This document shows, piece after piece, positions 57,725 through 64,000 of a stretch of 64,000 nt of DNA (within the stretch, counting starts at the first letter, position 1; each line of letters starts with the position of its first letter). The position numbers were made by a program, and so were the translations under genes. Below the pieces are notes generated by a model, which saw nothing but the letters and a program-made list of their open reading frames with translations, searched no databases and was not told where the DNA came from. The DNA is from Siphonodentalium dalli. Lineage: Eukaryota > Mollusca > Scaphopoda > Gadilida > Siphonodentaliidae. The stretch is taken from positions 5,557,314 to 5,621,313 of the forward strand of contig CP136068.1 of NCBI GenBank assembly GCA_032622095.1, read 5' to 3'.

Positions 57725-57927
57725 ATTTCAGGTCTGAGGATTTAGTCGAAAATATGGCTTGTTGCCATTCATCGGAAAGCTCTCGCCGAGAGCTTTCCGT
57801 AAGTTTCCGATGAATGGCAACAGGCCATATTTCCGACTAAATTCTAAAAAATTATCCATTAATGCAGATAAATGGCATAATTCTGCTGTGGCTACTAGTA
57901 AGTGGTCAATTACTTCGGGCATTACTG
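57725..57927. mobile_element. CAGTAATGCC hairpin MITE, copy with lost left end
   Basis: GGATTTAGTC, AAATATGGCTTGTTGCC, ATTCATCGGAAAGCTCTCG is mirrored by GAGAGCTTTCCG, GATGAATGGCAACAGGCC and ATATTTCCGACTAAATTC. The right end is intact (TTCGGGCATTACTG then TA). The left outer arm has been lost or replaced. The hairpin core is almost perfect. Confidence 0.82.
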
Positions 57928-58026
57928 TATAAGTTATAACTGTGTTTGCAGCTTTGTTGTCTATAGTATTATTATGTTGATTAATTAGGATTAATGTCAC
58001 TGTCAGTACTGTCACCTCACAGTAAC

Positions 58027-58363
58027 GCCGAAGGGGTCACTCTCACCAAAAAAAGTGCTGACGGGTACACAGGATTTGAAAATGTGCTGAAGGGTATACA
58101 GGGTTTGTGATCGCCACTAACATCGTTACTTAAACTGTGTTTCTGAAAGTCTGGTGCCCATTAGCATTTTGTTTTCAGTTCATTTTAATGTTCATTGCCA
58201 TTGGAACGTAAACATTTATTCTCTATAGACTCTAACAGAAATCATGGCAGATACGAAAACTAAACGTCATTTAGAACGACATTTCAAACCCAGTGTACCC
58301 TTCAGCACATTTTCAAATCATGTGTACCCTTCAGAACTTTTTTTGGTGAGAGAACCCTTCAGC
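58027..58363. mobile_element. MULE-like element with 9 bp target duplication
   Basis: A 337 bp element. The left end starts GCCGAAGGGGTCACTCTCAC and the right end in reverse complement starts GCTGAAGGGTTCTCTCACC. The arms match for about 90 bases and contain AAAAAAAGTGCTGA, GGGTACACAGGATTTG and AAAATGTGCTGAAGGGTA. CACAGTAAC lies outside both ends (58018-58026, 58364-58372), a perfect 9 bp duplication. The terminal sequence GCYGAWGGGGTCAYTSTCAC is shared with the element at 31764, so they are related families. No coding frame. Confidence 0.85.
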
Positions 58364-58372
58364 CACAGTAAC

Positions 58373-60398
58373 TCAGCAAGTAAGAAGTTGTATTGTAGAG
58401 TGTATAACTTTTTTGATATTCTCTGAACATGCAGTTTTATTTATCATTCATGACATCAGTGAATCTGCTGTGGGATATGTTTAGCACTGAGACTGAGAGA
58501 AATTTGCAAACGTTGGCATGACCGATTAGTTTTTTTCGCCAAAAATTGAAAAAAAAAGCAGTCAATGTCAGCTGGTCAGGTGTCACTTTATTCTTCTTCT
58601 GAATCTGATGTCACATTGTCACAGAGATCCAAATTCCAATGTGCTCTGTGTGCCCAGTACTGGCAGTAGTTCAGTCATAAACGTAGTGCGTATTCTTCTA
58701 CGATAATCATTGAAAGCAGCAATCTGCGAAAGCGGTCATGTTGACCATGTGCCCAGTCTATCCCTCCGCCAAAATTAGTTTTGTCCCGTAGCACAAGCAT
58801 TTGGACAAGACGTCAACTTCAAGATGATTTAAATTGAATCCGTGATCCGCTAGACGACAGCCATCACTCTCCGATTGAGAATTATCACTTGTAAATAAAT
58901 GTAAGTTGTGTCTAAATTTAACGCACGTTTCCATTGGTTATAATATGTATGCGTCCAGTGTGACTTCCATTTAACTGTTAACATATAATTTTTCAATGCC
59001 ATCGTATTCCGACTATTCGTAATCGTAGCCTGCAGCAGTGCAGGATTGGGAACAAACTTCGCCTATTTGCCGAATTCAGCCTCCTACCACCTGTTTTTCT
59101 ACCTCTACTAGTGTAGTTCCTGTCTTCTTTTCGCCAAACTGTTGAATTGTTTTGGCTTTTCTGACGTTGTCAAATAAAAACACAGATGAATTTAAATTAA
59201 CCGGAATGCGGTCTGCGCATGCGCATATAGTGCCGTGGGTCACATTAAAAGTTGTAGTCCAAGTCCGAGATCGAGCCCAGTAAAAGGTGCAGTTGCGATT
59301 TTCAATTTCGTTTAATGTCGTTATAAATATAATTCCAATAATGATGAATTTTGGTTTGTGGTAAGCTATGCCAATTACAAATAAACAAATTTAAAATTTA
59401 ATTTGTAAGTCTTATATTTCAACTTTTATCGACATTTGTCGTTCTCCAGCACACTAAAAGTTGTATATATACACGGTAGTTTGGATCAGCCGCCGAGTCG
59501 CTAATTAGGTGTTAATTGCTATTGTTGGCGGCTAATTGGATTAAGTCAGTGGTGGGTCACGTGAAGATCAAAGGGCAAGTAGTGGGAATAAAAACAAACA
59601 ATGACTTATGTTTATTAAGCAAAATATGAAGGTTTAGCAATTTTAAAGATTACTCTTACGTGAACACGTAGCGTATTTTGAGCCTGTTAGAAGGTAAACG
59701 GAACCTCCTTTTGGCAGTTTTGGTGGCACTGTCGATGTTTTGTCTACGTCGGCATACGTGTAAACAACTCTGTGATAAGTATAATTCAGTTAGGCCTAAA
59801 AGTGTTCACCTTAAATACCGATAGGACTGTCCCATATACAATCAGCTGCATGCGACATCTTCAAAAAAACACACATTCCTGTATCGTATTCTCAGTTCTA
59901 GGCTATCACCTGATTTAGATATGGATTTCCCAATAAAATGATGACATCAGATGACAATGTTTACGCTTAGCGAGAATGGTGCATCGTGGGATATAAATTC
60001 CCCAAACAAACACGTGGGCGGCATGCATTTACTTTGGGAGATTTACAGTGGGTCGACAATCACGCGTATAATATAAAGTTAAACTTTGTTATTTTTGATA
60101 GATTTTGCGTTAGATTTAAAACAGATAGCAAGTACATATATTTCTCCGAGAATGTTAAACACAATTTGTAACTGTTCACCGTTATTTTATTGATTTTATG
60201 CGACAAAATAGTCGAACAGGTCACGAAATTACGCTAACTATAGTATCGAAGTACAAATCCGATAAAAATAATCCTATTTGGTAATTTTACTCTAAATACT
60301 CAGAGATATCTAGAATAAACATAGCCCTATCCGGTAATCAAATTATTTCCGCGTAAATTAATTGTTGGGATTAATTAACCATATGCTGTCGTGTAACG
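58373..60398. other. No recognisable feature
   Basis: About 2 kb inside the 7.85 kb element with no repeats or coding frames that I can support. CTGCGCATGCGCATATAG at about 59214 matches an NRF1-like word, and GAGCATGCGCATATAG occurs near 6482. Confidence 0.35.
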
Positions 60399-60423
60399 GA
60401 GAGAGAGAGAGAGAGAGAGAGAG
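60399..60423 (+). repeat. GA dinucleotide microsatellite
   Basis: About 12 uninterrupted GA repeats followed by GTGCGCGCGGCG. Confidence 0.95.
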
Positions 60424-61329
60424 TGCGCGCGGCGATAAATAAATTCACTCTTTCGTATCCTGTTCGGCATGTCTGACAAAAACGAATGTCACCTTTTCTT
60501 ATTGAGTGCATGGTGATAGAGACCTCAAATTAGACAATGGGTGGATAAATTATATCAAATGTAACCCGGTTAAATCCCAGCCATACGCCCGTCCATATAC
60601 GAGTTTTGATAACAATCTATTTAATGCATCATGAATGAGCGTGTTGATCGACGATATATCAACGGCGTTTACTAAAATATCTATAAATGACCATTACTTG
60701 AATTCCTTTGCCCCATCATTTTTAAGATTTAATTAATACAGTGAATATGAAAAGAGTCCCCGGGTAAATAGTTTTGTTTGTGTGTGTGTTTTTTTTTTTC
60801 GCTCGTCTTTTTCTCGACGGGGCACGGATCAATTCCGAAATCGACCTTACCATTCGGAGCCACATATCCCCATGCAGAACAAAAATTGACCCCAACCCCA
60901 AATTGGGGTGGGGTAAACAAAGTCTGGGGACCTGTGTTTAGAGTTCAATTATTATATTTAGAGTATTGCATGTCAAAATTACTGGTTTAGACAGCTGGTT
61001 TAGAAACGATTTTATTATACTTCTGATCTGCGCTGTCAAAACTACCAGGTATCATGCAAAATTTCTATATTGGAATGGCCATTTTTGACTGCAGGTGTGT
61101 TTAGAAACACAATCATTGAAGCTTTCCGCCAATTTCAATATACGTGATGGCAAACAATTTTCATTGTTTCTATGACAAACATTTTGCAGTTAATGAATCA
61201 TATATCTTTATTTTAGCACACAAGATTCATAAAATTTATTACTATCAGAATATAAATAACAGAAAAACTAAATAATTTCAAATTTGAAAAAGTTCATATT
61301 TAATATAAGATGGCATATATAGCACAAAA
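60424..61329. other. No recognisable feature
   Basis: AT-rich sequence inside the 7.85 kb element. CCCCAACCCCAAATTGGGGTGG near 60890 is a small GC-rich palindrome. Confidence 0.35.
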
Positions 61330-61762
61330 CGTGCGAGGCTGTGAGCAGTATTCCTGAACATACCCATATCAAAGTTCGATTTTAAAGTGTCACATGGTAT
61401 AAGTGTTGACAATATTTTCCAATGTTCCATAGGTGTACCTATAAGTGTGGGCTGTGTTCCCAAACATTTTAAAAGTAAAAGTTTCATAAGTGTGTAGATA
61501 GAACTTTTCAAAGTACCATAAGTGTAGCTGTAAGTGTGGGCAGCATGCCCAAAGATTTTCAAAGTCTCAAAAGTGTACAGCAAGTGTACACTTATTACAA
61601 CACTTGTACTACACTTCCAAAATAAGTGCACAGTTCGAAAAAAGTGAGTGTGGTACAAGTGTACTGAATTAAAAAAACAAAAGCTACAAGTATACTACAA
61701 GTGTATACCTGAACTACACTTACAATGAAAGTGTACACTCAGAAAAATTAATGTAAGGGTTG
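61330..61762 (-). repeat. AAGTGTA-type subterminal array and second GTAAGGG end
   Basis: Words AAGTGTAC, ATAAGTGTG and ACAAGTGTA recur every 12-60 bases and become dense from 61570. The block closes with AATTAATGTAAGGGTTG at 61748-61764. In reverse complement this (CCCTTACATTAATTTTTC then AGTGTACACTT) mirrors the start of the 7.85 kb element. It looks like the end of a related element, so the right side may hold two successive ends. Confidence 0.65.
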
Positions 61763-61829
61763 TTCATGCCAATATGGAAAAAATCCTTCTCATCCAGTCA
61801 TTCACTACATATTTCTATTATTCAACAAG

Positions 61830-62140
61830 ATGTCTCACAAGTCCCAGCAGTGTAGTTGCAGTGTAGTCTTTCTGTGTGCGCATTCGAACAAGTCCCAGCA
61901 GTGTAGTTGCAGTGTAGCCTTTTCGTGCTGTCATTTAAACAAGTCCTTGCAGTGTAGCTGCAGTGTAGTTTTGTTCATGGTCTCTTTAAATGAAGTTCAT
62001 GCAGTGTACACTGCAACTACACCTTGGATTTGAAGTGTGGTTACAGTGTACACTGCAAATACACTCCAGTTAAAGTGTGGCTGCAGTGTACACTGTAACT
62101 ACACTGCAACCACACTTCAGAGTGGAGTGTACACTGCAGA
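61830..62140 (-). repeat. CAGTGTAC subterminal array, right
   Basis: AAGTCCCAGCAGTGTAGTTGC occurs twice with a third variant, then CAGTGTACACTGCAACTACAC and related words alternate on both strands up to GTGTACACTGCAGAATTG at 62145. It is the inverted counterpart of the array at 54316-54715. Confidence 0.85.
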
Positions 62141-62152
62141 ATTGTAAGGGGG

Positions 62153-62756
62153 TCGCGCCAAAGAATTTAGTCATGCAAAGAGTAAAATCCAAGATGGCTG
62201 CTGGCGGCCATGTCTTTTGGCTGAACGACCCCAAAATCACTCGTTCCCATCTACATGTCAATATTAACATCCATGACAAATTTCATGATGATCAGACGAA
62301 CAGCACGACCTGTAGCCCGCGCCAATGGATTGAATTTTGAAATCCAAAATGGCCACCAGCGGCCATGTTTTTTGGCCGAATGACCCCAAAATGACTCGTT
62401 CCCATATACATGGCAATGTCAACATTCATGACAAAATTCATAAAGATCAGACCATAGGTAAGACCTGTAGCCCGCGCCAAAGGATTTAGTCATGCAAAGA
62501 GTAAAATCCATGATGGCTGCTGGCAGCCATGTTTTTTGGCCGAACAACCCCAAAATGACTCGTTTCCCATCTACATGTCAATGTCAACATTCATGACAAA
62601 TTTCATAAATAAAGATCAGACCAAAGGTACGACATGTAGCCCGTGCCAAAGGAAATTGTTGACAGACACACGCACACAAGGATGACGGAAGCCAAACCAT
62701 GGCAATAGCTCAAACTTACAAAAGTAAGTTGAGCTAAAAATCAATCTATAAACCGA
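62153..62756 (+). repeat. 160 bp array, second block (right part)
   Basis: Resumes with CGCGCCAAAGAATTTAGTC, the expected continuation of the unit broken at 54304. It includes AAGATGGCTGCTGGCGGCC, AAAATGGCCACCAGCGGCC and GATGGCTGCTGGCAGCC units near 62194, 62345 and 62510. It ends with the GACAGACACACGCACACAAG tail and TTGAGCTA as in the first block. Confidence 0.88.
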
Positions 62757-64000
62757 CCGACCACACTGATAACCATACTATGTACGCGTGGTTCCATTTT
62801 ATCTGATTCACCTCGCGAGATAAATGATATCTTTGATATACATGTGTATTTATATATTTTTCGCAAAGCCACATCGTCACTCTTCAAACAGAAAGTCAAA
62901 TTACGACCGGACGCAATACCGGAAGATTACAGGTTATTGTTCCCGTTCGCTGACAGGAAGCACGTGTTGATATGGACTATTGTGAGTGTACATGTATTTG
63001 AGCATAAAAAGCTGTGACTTATAAGACATGGCCAGGGAAAGTAAACATTGTACCCCGACTCTTGTTAACATTTCTTATCGTGGAGATATTTTTTTTAATA
63101 CTGCTCACTGGGGACACATAATTGTCATTCCCATTTTGTTGGCATCAAACCAGCTGATTAAACTAGATATTTTATATCTACGATATATTTCATGTTTGGT
63201 AAATAATTAAACTTATTTCGTAAAAATATATATAATTATATCTTGTTTCCATATATCAGTTTTATCACCAAATTGTGTTTGATGGTGATTAGGCATGGCC
63301 CACACGAGACTATACAAAAATGAAAGTGTCAATGACACTGCAGCTCAACTTAGGTAGGGGAATAATTTAATGGTCGACAGTAAATGGAGGAATAGGAAAA
63401 GTGCTAATTGAAATTCTAAGTAAGACTAGATGTACATGTCAATATCAACATTCATAACAGGTTTCATAATGATCGGATCAGGGATGTGGTGATTATGGTG
63501 TGCCAAAGGATTTATTGATGCAAAGAGTAAATTCTAAAATGGCCACCGGCAGCCATGTTTTTTTCCGAATTACCCCAAAATGACTTGTTCCCATCTACAG
63601 CCTTTACAAATCTCATAATGATCTGATCAAAGGTATGACCTGTAGCCTGTGCCAATGGATTTAGTCATGCAAAGAGTAAAATCCAAGATGGCTGCTGGTG
63701 GCCATGTTTTTCGGCTGAACGACCCCAAAATGACTCGTTTCCCATCTACATGTCATTGTTAACATACATGACAAATTTCATGAAGTTCCGACCAAAGCTA
63801 CGACCTGTAGCCCGCACCAAAGGATTTATTCATGCAAAGAGTAAAATCCAATATGGCTGCTGGCGGACATGTTTTTTAGCCAAACGAACCCAAAATGACT
63901 CGTTCCCATCTACATGTTAATATTAACATCCATGATAAATATCATGATGATCAGACAAACAGTACGACCTGTAGCCCGTGCCAATGGATTGAATTTTGAA
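62551..64000 (+). repeat. Duplicated segment, copy 2 (partner 52572-54023)
   Basis: Nearly identical to 52572-54023: array end, GACA tail, Harbinger-like spacer (62737-63322) and the start of a third array block (63323 to window end). It runs off the window, so the full unit length can only be inferred as about 2.13 kb from copy 1 without its insertion. Confidence 0.9.

Larger units (their letters stand above)
54305..62152. mobile_element. 7.85 kb element with CAGTGTAC-rich ends
   Basis: The left terminus CCCCCTTACATTTTCGCAG and the right terminus (reverse complement) CCCCCTTACAATTCTGCAG are inverted copies. Directly inside both lie hundreds of bases of CAGTGTAC, TGCAGTGTAG and TACAGTGTA words. 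The element interrupts a unit of the 160 bp array, whose intact form elsewhere reads CTGTAGCCCGCGCCAAAGG. Exact target duplication is unclear because C and G runs blur the edges. The interior is mostly unique-looking and carries later insertions at 55070, 57725 and 58027. No transposase was recognised. Dense subterminal words suggest binding sites for a transposase, as in several DNA transposon classes. Confidence 0.72.

Noticed and set aside
1-64000. tRNA, rRNA or CRISPR features
   Set aside because: I looked for T-loop words such as GGTTCRA followed by CC and for evenly spaced identical short repeats with unique spacers. The tandem arrays present have no unique spacers of that kind and no tRNA fold was recognised by eye; a dedicated scan would be decisive.

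Overview
This 64 kb window looks like intergenic or intronic DNA of an animal genome. It is AT-rich overall, has no operon-like gene packing, and no open reading frame exceeds 184 codons. No frame shows a convincing protein-coding exon. I saw no tRNA, rRNA or CRISPR signal by eye. The dense short non-autonomous DNA transposons, foldback elements, degenerate 120-170 bp tandem arrays and abundant TACATGTA-type words would suit a marine invertebrate such as a mollusc or another lophotrochozoan. That placement is inference and not proven by any gene.

The content is a layered deposit of mobile DNA. 0-13 kb: foldback and TTAA-flanked elements, an hAT-type element (9936-11306) carrying a nested TTAA element, and two GC-rich blocks of a 122 bp tandem repeat (11342-12500). 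13-20 kb: a hairpin MITE, an hAT element with a perfect 8 bp target duplication and a decayed BED zinc-finger coding relic (16512-17577), and a second hAT-type end. 20.8-32.7 kb: the most complex structure, a roughly 12 kb inverted-repeat system. It contains a 4.35 kb palindromic element with 1.3 kb arms and a minisatellite core, a second degenerate minisatellite core, a Harbinger-like element and a MULE-like element. 35.4-37.6 kb: a 160 bp degenerate tandem array. 38.6-43.9 kb: a 1 kb tandem duplication split by a 2.4 kb foldback element. 46.3-49.8 kb: three elements with recognisable ends. 51.5-64 kb: the 160 bp array in the opposite orientation, in a 2.13 kb higher-order duplication split by a 7.85 kb element whose ends are packed with CAGTGTAC-type words.

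A useful feature of this window is that five insertions can be resolved against related empty sites in the same window: 6449-7091 against 7708; 21652-26004 against 20975; 40683-43081 against 39625; and 46953-47741 and 47886-49488 against 27988 and 27869. These comparisons give exact or near-exact ends and target duplications of 4, 3, about 7, 3 and 5 bp. Because no functional genes were recognised, there is no pathway to describe. The regulatory interest lies in the repeat arrays, which carry many YY1-like (CCATCTTGG) and NRF1-like (TGCGCATGCGC) words.
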